The position numbers were made by a program, and so were the translations under genes. The notes beneath the pieces were generated by a model. The model was not told where the DNA came from, made no database searches, and saw only the letters and a list, made by a program, of their open reading frames with translations. From a virus, in the IMG/VR virus record IMGVR_UViG_3300017760_000015, positions 1-41,890 of that record: 41,890 bases of DNA; one strand, given 5' to 3'. Positions 1-9,000 of this stretch are shown one piece after another. How positions within the stretch are numbered: position 1 is the stretch's first letter; the number at the start of each line of letters is the position of its first letter.

Positions 1-179
1 ATGCGTCTAACTCTTCACCAACTGAGTTTGCTGGTGCAGTAGGAACTGCATCGTTTGGCCATGCAAATGACCTTCCTATGAATATATAAGTTGAAGAAGC
101 TCCTTCTGATGCTGAGAAGTCTTCTTTAAATTGTTTCGCGTTATGTGTACGAAACTTCTCTGTAATTATTGCTGCCATT
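1..179 (-). CDS. Partial baseplate/tail structural protein (N-terminus only)
   Basis: This is the first 59 codons of a minus-strand gene that runs off the left edge. It starts at ATG (177-179) behind a GGGAGAG Shine-Dalgarno and a TATAAATA late promoter at 209-216. The N-terminus begins MAAIITEKFRTHNAKQFKED and continues into a hydrophobic, glycine/arginine-containing strand (YIFIGR). I recognise this opening from large structural proteins of marine T4-like phages, where it sits in the baseplate-wedge cluster and is often likened to gp8. That identity is from memory of the family and cannot be confirmed with only 59 residues. Lying just downstream of the other baseplate genes supports a virion role. 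Confidence 0.6.
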
Positions 180-208
180 TTTATTTCTCTCCCGAAATTA
201 TATAATAC

Positions 209-216
209 TATTTATA
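209..216 (-). promoter_or_regulatory. T4-type late promoter for the partial left-end gene
   Basis: The minus strand reads TATAAATA, an exact match to the T4 late -10 box recognised by gp55-containing RNA polymerase. The predicted start lies near 203, giving a leader of about 24 nt that carries the GGGAGAG ribosome site of the gene starting at 179. Confidence 0.75.
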
Positions 217-219
217 ACA

Positions 220-3200
220 CTAACCCGACCTAACGTAAGCGGAATATGTTAAATTTGTTCGTTTGTTTGCAAAACTCTTCTCATATTCATCTGTATATCG
301 ATGTGGGAAGTAGTTTTCGAATTCTGATATTCTCAGTCCTTCATATTTAGGTGTTTCTAACATTACATTTCCTACACCATTCTCTAAAACTATACCATCA
401 TGTCCTTCAAAAGTTAAAGCTTTACTTGTTATCGTAATTGCATGACTCAAAGTGATTTGAGTACTACTAACTATGGTTGCAATTGTAGGAGCGGTATCTA
501 AATTAGTTCCTAACACCTCGTCTCCAACTTCAATCCTTGAACTGATTGCTGAACTAAAGTTTACAGTGGTAGAATTGTTTACTGCATTTGCAGTTTCTTG
601 TATCACTGCATCATTATTACTAGTTGAGTCACGATGACCTTCACCTTTCATATAGTAAGATATATCATAAGTCTCTTGACTTGATAACATATTTAGTCGT
701 CTTAATGTTGTTCCAAAACCATAATTTTGTTCTGCTCTTGCATATGATTGACTTCTTTCTGTTACAAAATATTCTTCTTCTCTAACTATGGTTGCGTCTT
801 CTATATGCATAGCTTCATTACCTATTGATACTGGTGAACCATCTACCAAGACTTCAGTTGCAGCTTCAAATTGAACGAAGTCTCCTTCCTCTGCATTTGT
901 ATTTTGTGTATGAGTAGGTTCCATTCTCATGAAGTTATCAACTTGTTCTTGTACAATCTTATGACCAGTTTCTAATAATAGTCCTTCGTCATTAAGTGTT
1001 TGTACTGAAGTCTGTACTTTACCATCCATAGAAGTTCTTGTTGGTAATGGTATAAGATTTGGTGGTGATGATTGGTCTAAAATAGATTCTGTTCCGTTAC
1101 CACCAATGCCTGAAATTTCTACATGGTCTCCATACTGGTCTGTTGGATATAATGATAATACAGTATCAAAGGATGGAACAATTTTAGCTGCTCTTCCACC
1201 CATTCCAGCATGTAGTGTACAATAATAGTAAAGAGTAGAAGGTGTTGAACCATCTACAATTAACTGAGTCAAGTTATATAAATCAGCTGAATTATTATGA
1301 TTGTAGTTTATAACACCAGTTGTATAGATAGTTCCACCACCGTGAGTTCCATCTGCAGTGGTTGAGAATTTTAATATATGTGCTTTAGGCACTGAGAAGA
1401 AGTATTGATATCCTTGTTGAACTTCTATTGTTCCAGCTCCGTCTGCAATTCCCATTACAAACTTACCATTTGAAACTGTTACAGGAACAGCAACCTTCTT
1501 CGGATTACCATCTGTTCTAGTTGTTTTTCTTTCTATTGGTTCTGCTTTAGAAACAATTCTTTGAATATTTACGTGTCTTGATTGTAATCTAGTAGATTTT
1601 TGTACTGGGTCTGTTATGACTATTGCTTCTGAATCGTCACTACCATCACCGTCACTATCTTGGATTGCTGTAACTCTAAGTGATTCTGTATCAAAAACCC
1701 CATCTGAGGTTGGTGAACCAGCATCTTTATAGAATGTTATTGGTGCATTAACCCTAGCAGCTGGGATGAATCTTTCATCGTTAATCTTACTCTCGGGTCT
1801 CGATAATTCATGGAGAACCTTAGTGCCGTCTTCAAATAGTATGTGATGGTCTTCGTAAATCTTACCATCTACTTTACTCTCAAGAACCATATAGTCTGTA
1901 AGATATGTCTGTATAATTCTTTGTGTTTCTTTAGAAGTATGTGCAAAATTATCTCTAGAGTTTTCATTCTCTAGTAGATGTATGTTTGTTGTTGAGTATA
2001 AGTCATGGTCAATTGCAAAACCATCTTCTAATGCTAAGTGGTCTTCTTGATTTCTATCTGAGGTTTCTAACAATACATTATCTGTAGGATGTAATTGCAT
2101 GATAACCATCGGTACCATTGACACAGCATTATCGGATGATGCATCTACTTCTGATTTGATTGCAACTTCACCAAAGAATATATGACCAGCTGGATGTAGC
2201 AAGTCTTTGACTATACTTCTCCATTTATTAATAGACTCACCAACTCTAACTACATAAGAGTGAGATTGATATCTATAACTATCATGTATGTTGGCTGCTG
2301 TTGCATCTAACCAAGACTTGTCTCCTAGGAATTGTTCTTGTATTACACCTTCACCACCAAACGTACCACGACCATTATAAGGGTCATCGAACATTACGGT
2401 AAATGAATCTATGTTTTCATATGCAACTCTTTCGTCCTGTAAAAAAGAACCTTTTAAATTTGTGTATTTAAGGATGTGTCTGTCTTGGTCATAATTAACT
2501 ACGGTTGCAGTTGCACCCGAAATATCACCAACAATTTTTGTTCCACTGTTTAGTGATGATGTTGGAGTTGTAATCAACATAGGGAAAATAGATGTAGGAC
2601 TTACGACTGCATCTGAGGTGAATCTATTACCTTGGTCTAGAATGTTTAATTCTTGAACTGCACCGATATCAGCTGAGTATACAAATAATTTTGCTCCAGC
2701 TCCAGTTGCAACATTGTTATTCAGAATAGTTGCAGTTACTAAAGAGTCATTACCTTTAATTAATTTACCGTTACCAAATATACCTGTATGTGTACTGTTT
2801 CTTAAAACTGTGATTCTATTTAATCTTTTATCTATTTCTAAAATTGTTGCGTTTGCAGTTGTACTACCACTCTCTCTTTGTTCTAATAATTCACCTTCTA
2901 CAAAACCTGTAACATCTTTAACAAAAATATGTCCGCCTGGATAACATTTAGGAAGAGTGTGATAACCAGCACCACCGTCTGTGATTAAGACTTCTCTGAT
3001 TCTTCCATCGGTAGAATTATAGTTTATAACTCTGCCATCTTCATAAACTATTCTGTAGTATTCTATAACAATCTCAATTACATCACCAGCACTACATGGT
3101 TCTGTGAATACTACTCTATCATTTTTATGTGAATAGTCATGAACTGTATGTGAAGTATTAGCTTTTCTTTCTATACCATTCTTAAATACTGTGATTGAGT

Positions 3201-4794
3201 TATCATTAAAGAAAAGACTCTTTCCATGAATGTCATCACCACTGAAAAGTGTTTGATTTGCAGTTGCAATATATTCATACTGACCAAATGTCTCATGGTT
3301 TTCTTGGATGACCTCGTCACCTACTGAACCTAGAATACCAGCTGCACCCGAACCACCAGTGGCAAAGTTATCAAAGACAACCATCTCTCCACCTTCATAA
3401 TTGGTTCCACCAGTTTCAATAAATATTTTTTGAACACCACCTAAAGATAAACCACTTATCGTGGATACTGCTTCTATAGTGTCGAGATTGTCCTTTGCAC
3501 CTGTAAAATTAATTCTATCAGCAAAACTGTACATAGAACCAGCATTACCACCTTCGAGTAGAACACCACCACCATCTTCAAATAGTAGGTCGAACTCTAC
3601 AGCTTCTTGTAGTATAAATCCACCGCCAGACGCATCTTCTAATAATGTTTTATTTCCATCTTCTAATGATATCATACCATCTTCAGAATCTACACCAACA
3701 TAGGTTGCAGATGCATCATGGTTTATAGAATGTACTAGACCTTGGATAGTTGCAGTCTCGGTTGTTATACCATCTCTATCAATTAAAAATACTGTACCAC
3801 CTTGAGTAAAGGTACCTTTGTGATTGTCTGTAATCTCTAATGAGTATTCGTCTTTGTTTAAATCTGTAACAAAGACTGCTTCAACAACTGATTCAGCTAG
3901 AACCTGTACTTTTGAAGAGTCTGTATATTGAATTAATTTATCTGTGGCAAGCGGTAGACTACCAACCTTTGTCATCTTTACATTTACTCTTCTCTTCTGA
4001 GAGTAATTAGAATCGGATGCAAATATTGTTTCGTTGTAAGGGTAACGCACCTCTGCATCTTGACCATAGATAAGTCTCATTAAGAACTTTAATGATTCTT
4101 CTGTACCCTTTTGTTGATATAGGTCTTTGATGTTTTTGATTGTAAGTCTCTTGTTCATTGTGAGACCTAAATCGAAAGCTGGTGCTAAATCTGTTTGGAA
4201 GTAATTTAAAAACTCTTCCGTTGTATGGTCGATATCAGAATAATCTAATAGTCGATTGTTTGCGAGAATTGTATTCTCTTTATAGGACTTTACTGTGGCT
4301 GTTTGCCTTCCTTCTCGTCCAGTGATAGTTTCGCCTTTTGCAAAACCAGTTCCCGATATTGTCTTAAGATATAAACATCTACCACTAGGTTTATTGTTTA
4401 TAACTGTAATTTCTGCAACCGTTTTACTATTTGTTCCAACAATATACTCACCAACCTTTAAAGGTTGTGCAGTAATAACATTATCGTTTGAATCTAAAAG
4501 TGATTGTGAATCAAGAGGGTTGGAATCTGTTCTTTCATATTTTATGAATGAATTTTCTTCGTCGGGTGATGGCGAGATGGTAGCAGGTTCCAATAACATG
4601 GAGCCTGTACCATCTTCATTTAAAATACCATCTATGTCACTCTCTACATCGAGAACTAAGATTTCTGCTTCTAGATATTCAAAGTATGCATTGAGGAAAG
4701 CCTCAAACATCGGAGATTCATCTTTCAAGTACTCGGGAAGTAATGAAGGAAGTCTCTGACTTAACTTATCTATAGTATAATCTTGGTGTGACAT
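220..4794 (-). CDS. Very large baseplate/tail-fibre-proximal structural protein with LEDG-type repeats
   Basis: This 1524-residue acidic protein is encoded between baseplate genes, so a virion role at the distal tail is likely. The N-terminus (about residues 10-45, LPSLLPEYLKDESPMFEAF) and the region to about 260 look like a folded attachment domain. The remainder is beta-rich, with Gly/Asp/Thr/Asn-rich stretches. A short motif of the form hLLEDG or hLE(D/N)G recurs at about residues 60-70, 368-416, 906-925, 981-998, 1270-1288 and 1475-1485, usually as neighbouring pairs. I know similar repeats from uncharacterised structural proteins of marine T4-like phages. No catalytic motif or membrane segment is visible. 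It could connect the baseplate to fibres or be a fibre itself; the sequence does not decide. Confidence 0.65.
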   Translation of the reverse strand: MSHQDYTIDKLSQRLPSLLPEYLKDESPMFEAFLNAYFEYLEAEILVLDVESDIDGILNEDGTGSMLLEPATISPSPDEENSFIKYERTDSNPLDSQSLLDSNDNVITAQPLKVGEYIVGTNSKTVAEITVINNKPSGRCLYLKTISGTGFAKGETITGREGRQTATVKSYKENTILANNRLLDYSDIDHTTEEFLNYFQTDLAPAFDLGLTMNKRLTIKNIKDLYQQKGTEESLKFLMRLIYGQDAEVRYPYNETIFASDSNYSQKRRVNVKMTKVGSLPLATDKLIQYTDSSKVQVLAESVVEAVFVTDLNKDEYSLEITDNHKGTFTQGGTVFLIDRDGITTETATIQGLVHSINHDASATYVGVDSEDGMISLEDGNKTLLEDASGGGFILQEAVEFDLLFEDGGGVLLEGGNAGSMYSFADRINFTGAKDNLDTIEAVSTISGLSLGGVQKIFIETGGTNYEGGEMVVFDNFATGGSGAAGILGSVGDEVIQENHETFGQYEYIATANQTLFSGDDIHGKSLFFNDNSITVFKNGIERKANTSHTVHDYSHKNDRVVFTEPCSAGDVIEIVIEYYRIVYEDGRVINYNSTDGRIREVLITDGGAGYHTLPKCYPGGHIFVKDVTGFVEGELLEQRESGSTTANATILEIDKRLNRITVLRNSTHTGIFGNGKLIKGNDSLVTATILNNNVATGAGAKLFVYSADIGAVQELNILDQGNRFTSDAVVSPTSIFPMLITTPTSSLNSGTKIVGDISGATATVVNYDQDRHILKYTNLKGSFLQDERVAYENIDSFTVMFDDPYNGRGTFGGEGVIQEQFLGDKSWLDATAANIHDSYRYQSHSYVVRVGESINKWRSIVKDLLHPAGHIFFGEVAIKSEVDASSDNAVSMVPMVIMQLHPTDNVLLETSDRNQEDHLALEDGFAIDHDLYSTTNIHLLENENSRDNFAHTSKETQRIIQTYLTDYMVLESKVDGKIYEDHHILFEDGTKVLHELSRPESKINDERFIPAARVNAPITFYKDAGSPTSDGVFDTESLRVTAIQDSDGDGSDDSEAIVITDPVQKSTRLQSRHVNIQRIVSKAEPIERKTTRTDGNPKKVAVPVTVSNGKFVMGIADGAGTIEVQQGYQYFFSVPKAHILKFSTTADGTHGGGTIYTTGVINYNHNNSADLYNLTQLIVDGSTPSTLYYYCTLHAGMGGRAAKIVPSFDTVLSLYPTDQYGDHVEISGIGGNGTESILDQSSPPNLIPLPTRTSMDGKVQTSVQTLNDEGLLLETGHKIVQEQVDNFMRMEPTHTQNTNAEEGDFVQFEAATEVLVDGSPVSIGNEAMHIEDATIVREEEYFVTERSQSYARAEQNYGFGTTLRRLNMLSSQETYDISYYMKGEGHRDSTSNNDAVIQETANAVNNSTTVNFSSAISSRIEVGDEVLGTNLDTAPTIATIVSSTQITLSHAITITSKALTFEGHDGIVLENGVGNVMLETPKYEGLRISEFENYFPHRYTDEYEKSFANKRTNLTYSAYVRSG

Positions 4795-4808
4795 ATATTA
4801 GTTTAACC

Positions 4809-5282
4809 TTAACTTAAAGTTGCACCAGTATTTGCAACGACATACCATTTGGTACCGTTCCATATTAACACTACTGCTTCACCAATAGTATCCAACTTAA
4901 TTTGCTCTGTACTGTCAGCTGAGAAACCCCAGTTTGATACAGTAATATTAGCTTTATGAGTTGAAGCTGGTTCAGTTGAAGCAAGGATAATTTTTAACTG
5001 ACCTACGTCTGTTCCGTTATCCAAAGTGAATGCAACATCACCACCAAATGAACTTCCATCAATGAACGTTGCAAAAGTTGATGCAAGGTTTGATGCTGAT
5101 GCTGTCAATGTAGCAATATCATCTACTGCTAAGTGAGTTGGAATGTTTTCAAACATCTGACCAATGGTCATTTTTTTGTTTACAGGAGTTCCGCCTGGGT
5201 TGTCTACAATGTGCAATAAATCATCAGCACCGATTTCTGAATCAGCAACTGCTGTTAAAGCTGTTATTTTCTTATCTGCCAT
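4809..5282 (-). CDS. Small fibre-like structural protein
   Basis: This 157-residue protein lies between the large structural protein and gp6. Its N-terminal 50 residues (KITALTAV..., DLLHIVDNPGGTPVNKKMTI) have the 'D-L-hydrophobic-IVD...kkiTi' pattern that opens many phage fibre and attachment proteins. The C-terminal half is a Thr/Ala-rich beta region ending in a V-x-IWNGTKWYVV strand typical of fibre tips. The start ATG at 5282 follows AGGAGA on the minus strand. It is probably a trimeric accessory fibre or decoration protein of the tail. No enzyme motif is seen. Confidence 0.5.
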   Translation of the reverse strand: MADKKITALTAVADSEIGADDLLHIVDNPGGTPVNKKMTIGQMFENIPTHLAVDDIATLTASASNLASTFATFIDGSSFGGDVAFTLDNGTDVGQLKIILASTEPASTHKANITVSNWGFSADSTEQIKLDTIGEAVVLIWNGTKWYVVANTGATLS

Positions 5283-5312
5283 TTTTATTTCTCCTAAAAT
5301 TGACTAATTTAA

Positions 5313-5333
5313 TTAAAACCCCTTTCGAGGAAT
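5313..5333 (-). terminator. Weak intrinsic terminator candidate after gp6
   Basis: On the minus strand a short stem (TTCCT/AGGGG with loop CGAA, two G-U pairs) is followed by TTTT and an AT-rich tract. It lies between the gp6 stop (5381) and the next start (5282). The stem is short, so termination would be partial at best. Confidence 0.3.
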
Positions 5334-5380
5334 GCTACTCTAAGCACTGAACCTACAGTCTTAGACCACTCTATGCATAA

Positions 5381-7252
5381 TTAATATGACGAGGTTGATG
5401 TTGATGAATAACCAACTCCAGCACTCGACTCACCACTTGCAATGGTGTCTACTTCACCTGTTACCTTAACATCTAGAGGGTCAATGTCAACTAAGTTACC
5501 TAAGTTTGCGACCACATCATTACCTGCTGGGATAACTGTGAAATCAATCGTTGAATCAGTATTACTCGTTGAAGTAATATTGATGGCATTGATTGTTATT
5601 TTCCCATTTGTATAATCCACTAAACCAGCTGTATTATCCAAATAAACTCTGGCACCACTTGATAAGTAGTACCTTCTTAGAATACCGTTACCATCATCAT
5701 CGAAATAATGAAGGTTAGTTGCATCCCCTTGAGTATAGAAACCTGTTGTTTGGGTGATACCACCACCCGCTGCATTATATCCAATGTTTGGATTATAAAA
5801 TGCATTACCAAAAGAACTTGTATAACCTGTTTCTTGTCCAGTCTTTATAGTAGTTCTTTTTCTTAATCTGATATTACATGTGTTAGATAGAATTGCACTA
5901 TCTGTTTCATCGATTGCCTTAACAAGATTTGAATGTCTGAATACTGCATCAAAGTTTGCAAGGTTAGTATTATCGAATGTATTGATTGAACTTGTTACTA
6001 ATGTCACCAATTCTCCGTTAGAGTATTGTGTTGCATTCTCATTGTATTTGAACACACATGTTATTAAAATTTTAACTATGTCTGCATCTATAATGGTAGG
6101 TCTTACTGTCATCATATTTAATGCATTTAGTTTTGTTTGTACTGCAGCCTTTTCTGTATCTGATAGATAGTCTGAGTTCTTAGGTTTTAGCGCAATGAAC
6201 ACCTTTCCATATTCAGGCGGGTCATTGTCTTCACCACCCCATACTGCAACTGCATCTGCGTTCGGGTAATACTCACTGACCTTTGCTTTGTAGTCATTCA
6301 GTGTTACCAGTCTGTTCTGAGATGTATAGAACTTTGTTGCTTTAAATTTGATTGAGTCTATTGATTCTTTTTCTGCACCACCTGTGGATGCAATAACTCT
6401 TGTAGTTCTTATGTCTGAGAATCCATTGATACTTCCCACCATTGAGAATTGATTAGCTCCATCTGCATGATTTTCATCTACCACAATATAGGTTACTGAA
6501 ATTGAATCACCGTCTTTAAGAGCTGCACCAAGAACACCATCACCAAAATACAATTCAACATATCCTTCTTCATTCTCTTGTGTATAATATACTTTAGAGG
6601 TTGTATTAATTGATGAAATGTTTGTTGACAATGCATATGTGTCTGTAATACCATTTGATGTAACTGTAACACTTACCTTAGATTTGTCAACCCTTGGATT
6701 TGATAATACGAATTTTGGATTTGCAATTTGAGAATCAAAGATGTATATGTCTGTTGCATAAGTTCCTTGTACAAGGTTTACGTCCGTGTAATTGTAAGTA
6801 GTTCCATTCTGACTAGGTCTTACTGTTGATGTCACTACATAATTATAATTAGTTCCATCATATACTGTCTGAAATACTGTTCCTCTTAACAATTGCATTT
6901 CTGCAGTTGTAGGAGATGTTCCATTTGCATTAATTACATTAGAACATGCAACATCGATTGTTGCTTCAGAAGCTGATTCAGACGCTGGAATGAATCCTAA
7001 ATCCTTTGCACGAGATACTACATTCTTTCTCATTTGTGCAGAGTCTAGGAATAATTCCGAAGCTGCTATGTTTGTATTGATTGCACCAATGTGTGATGAG
7101 TATGCAAGAAGGTCAATCAAGACCGACATATTTGACCCTTCAAAATCATAATCTTTAAATTGGTTTTGACCCTTTAAATAATTTTTTAGATTTTCTGCAA
7201 TTGAATCAAAGTCTAAATCTGTGACGTTTATTTGTGAACTATTTGTTGCCAT
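5381..7252 (-). CDS. gp6: Baseplate wedge protein gp6 (baseplate J-like)
   Basis: This 623-residue protein is close in length to T4 gp6 (about 660). The N-terminus (DLDFDSIAENLKNYL, then GSNMSVLIDLLAYS) is the hallmark helical opening of gp6/baseplate-J proteins in marine T4-like phages. It is followed by the F.PASE.A region and a long beta domain containing YVELYFGDGVLG, a typical J-protein strand. gp6 forms the ring of wedge dimers that holds the contractile baseplate together. gp25 ends 1 nt upstream of its ATG, reproducing the usual gp25-gp6 pairing. No obvious defect is seen. Confidence 0.92.
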   Translation of the reverse strand: MATNSSQINVTDLDFDSIAENLKNYLKGQNQFKDYDFEGSNMSVLIDLLAYSSHIGAINTNIAASELFLDSAQMRKNVVSRAKDLGFIPASESASEATIDVACSNVINANGTSPTTAEMQLLRGTVFQTVYDGTNYNYVVTSTVRPSQNGTTYNYTDVNLVQGTYATDIYIFDSQIANPKFVLSNPRVDKSKVSVTVTSNGITDTYALSTNISSINTTSKVYYTQENEEGYVELYFGDGVLGAALKDGDSISVTYIVVDENHADGANQFSMVGSINGFSDIRTTRVIASTGGAEKESIDSIKFKATKFYTSQNRLVTLNDYKAKVSEYYPNADAVAVWGGEDNDPPEYGKVFIALKPKNSDYLSDTEKAAVQTKLNALNMMTVRPTIIDADIVKILITCVFKYNENATQYSNGELVTLVTSSINTFDNTNLANFDAVFRHSNLVKAIDETDSAILSNTCNIRLRKRTTIKTGQETGYTSSFGNAFYNPNIGYNAAGGGITQTTGFYTQGDATNLHYFDDDGNGILRRYYLSSGARVYLDNTAGLVDYTNGKITINAINITSTSNTDSTIDFTVIPAGNDVVANLGNLVDIDPLDVKVTGEVDTIASGESSAGVGYSSTSTSSY

Positions 7253-7253
7253 C

Positions 7254-7673
7254 TTATCTTGCCCTCGTTACGGTGAATGTTAAATCTTGGTTTTTTACAC
7301 CGTCGGTTATGTTATAAAAGATGGTTACGTCCATCTCGTTTCTCTCAACCTCGCCAAACAATACTACAACATTTTTGACTCTTGGTTCGAAAGTCTCTAT
7401 TACTTTTTTCATAGTAGACTTCATTCTGTTTACCTTTCTATCTGTGTCCAATTCAAACAACATATTTCTAATAGAACCACCAAAGTTTGGCTTGAAAGGT
7501 CTTTCATATTTGTTGGTAAGAACTATATTTCTTACTGCTCTACGAATTGCATCTGTATCTGTTTTGGTTGTAATGTCACCAGTAACAGGATGTGGTTTCA
7601 TTGTAATATCCATATCGGCATAGATATTTTTTGTTGCAACTGTTTTTCCGTTATTTATTAGTGTCTTTGCCAT
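7254..7673 (-). CDS. gp25: Baseplate wedge protein gp25
   Basis: This 139-residue protein (T4 gp25 is 132) has the conserved gp25-like core: a Y.D.D....HP..GDI.....AIRRAVRNI segment, then RPF.P.FGG.IR..LFE, and a C-terminal beta strand with V...E......V.I.F.I. gp25 is the sheath-initiating wedge subunit, related to the type VI secretion TssE subunit; T4-family members are lysozyme-like in name only. There is no Shine-Dalgarno. The ATG sits exactly five bases after a TATAAATA late promoter, so the transcript is predicted to begin at the start codon itself. Confidence 0.93.
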   Translation of the reverse strand: MAKTLINNGKTVATKNIYADMDITMKPHPVTGDITTKTDTDAIRRAVRNIVLTNKYERPFKPNFGGSIRNMLFELDTDRKVNRMKSTMKKVIETFEPRVKNVVVLFGEVERNEMDVTIFYNITDGVKNQDLTFTVTRAR

Positions 7674-7678
7674 GTATC

Positions 7679-7686
7679 TATTTATA
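7679..7686 (-). promoter_or_regulatory. Late promoter abutting gp25 ATG
   Basis: The minus strand reads TATAAATA, then GATAC, then ATG. In T4 the octamer occupies -13 to -6, so +1 would be the A of the gp25 start codon. No ribosome-binding site lies between promoter and gene. Confidence 0.8.
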
Positions 7687-7701
7687 CTCGCTTACTTATT
7701 A

Positions 7702-9000
7702 CTAACTTGGTTTAACGGAACTATATGTTCCCGAACTAGAACCACCACTCACAGTTGTTTTATGTGTATGAGATGAAAGCTTAGGTTTATTACCTTTCTT
7801 AGTTTGTATCTCGCCATCTGCAACTATAGATTTCTTATTAGTCTGAGCTCCAGTGATATGAACCGTACCGTCAACTGTTAGATTTGTAGTCATTTTTGTA
7901 GTTGGTGAAGTGAATGTAGTGTTACCCACTACGTCTGCGTTTAGTGTTCCACCAATCTGTGCATCTACGTTACCTTCGGTCACATCTAGATTGACATTAC
8001 CTTTTGATACTGTTGTAAGAACATTTCCTTCTGATACTGTTGTGGTCATATCACCCTTCAATATGTTTGTTGTTACATTACCTGTATTGACATTGATAGT
8101 TACGTTACCTTTCTCTACGGTTACATCTGCATTACCAGCTATGTAAATCTTGTCATCCTTACATACTACTTGATAGTGGTCATTAACTATTCTAGAAACT
8201 TCTGAACCATCGGGATGTATCTCATGAAACGTTCCCGACCTATGATGTAAATTAATTCTTTCTTTAGTTGGAGTGTCATCTAATTCTATTAAATGACCCG
8301 ACTCTGTTTGAGTAACTTTATTGTATGGATAGACTGGTTCCTCTGCACTGTCTAGGAATCCCTCTAGATTGTCTGATAATTTATGGTCATATAAAGTTCC
8401 AGTTTTGAGTGTTCCTCTTGCAAAGGTTGACAAATCGGATTGGTCGGTGTATAATGGATAGAAGGGTAAATCACTTTCAGTAAGTTCTGTCTCTGTAATC
8501 TTAGAACCAGTTGCATCATACATGACTGTAATTTCTTTTGGTGTTTTTGGTGCAGTATCTAATGCAGTTGTTATTCCGAATCCTCGTCTAACATCTTGTT
8601 TTGGATTAGGCCCATCGGGTGTATCATTATAATCTGCAACGGTTAATTTTCTTGGGTCATTGAAACCTCTTTCAACTGACCTACTAACCTGTTCATCGGT
8701 TACAGTTTCTTTATAACCTTTTTGTGGAATACCTGCTGACGTTCCAAGAATGATAGGGTCTTGTTTTAAATCACCATCTCTGTAATATCCAAATACTGTA
8801 CAACCTTCTATAAGTCCATGTTGAGTTCCTATACCCGAGAGTCCAGCTGCAGTTGTAGGCAGAATTACTTGACACCAAGGTAAGTCGGGTGTTGCAATCC
8901 ATTGTTTATTATCAGTGTGGATTCCATGTATACGTACACGTACTCGACCTATCTTTAAAGGGTCTTGTCTATCTTCAACTATACCATAAAAGTAATCCAT
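7702..9000 (-). CDS. gp5: Baseplate hub spike gp5 (OB-fold plus beta-helix, no lysozyme domain)
   Basis: This 432-residue central spike protein opens with an OB-fold (about residues 1-120: YGIVEDRQDPLKIGRVRVRI, G..GT..GLIEG..V.GYYRDGDL). It then has a linker and a C-terminal triple-beta-helix (about 275-395) made of eight-residue repeats of the type V-x-x-G-N-V-T-x. The lysozyme domain that T4 gp5 carries between these parts is absent, as in many marine relatives, so cell-wall cutting must come from elsewhere. The ATG overlaps the gp27 stop (TAATG) behind AAGGAG, which implies coupled translation of hub and spike. Confidence 0.88.
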   Translation of the reverse strand: MDYFYGIVEDRQDPLKIGRVRVRIHGIHTDNKQWIATPDLPWCQVILPTTAAGLSGIGTQHGLIEGCTVFGYYRDGDLKQDPIILGTSAGIPQKGYKETVTDEQVSRSVERGFNDPRKLTVADYNDTPDGPNPKQDVRRGFGITTALDTAPKTPKEITVMYDATGSKITETELTESDLPFYPLYTDQSDLSTFARGTLKTGTLYDHKLSDNLEGFLDSAEEPVYPYNKVTQTESGHLIELDDTPTKERINLHHRSGTFHEIHPDGSEVSRIVNDHYQVVCKDDKIYIAGNADVTVEKGNVTINVNTGNVTTNILKGDMTTTVSEGNVLTTVSKGNVNLDVTEGNVDAQIGGTLNADVVGNTTFTSPTTKMTTNLTVDGTVHITGAQTNKKSIVADGEIQTKKGNKPKLSSHTHKTTVSGGSSSGTYSSVKPS

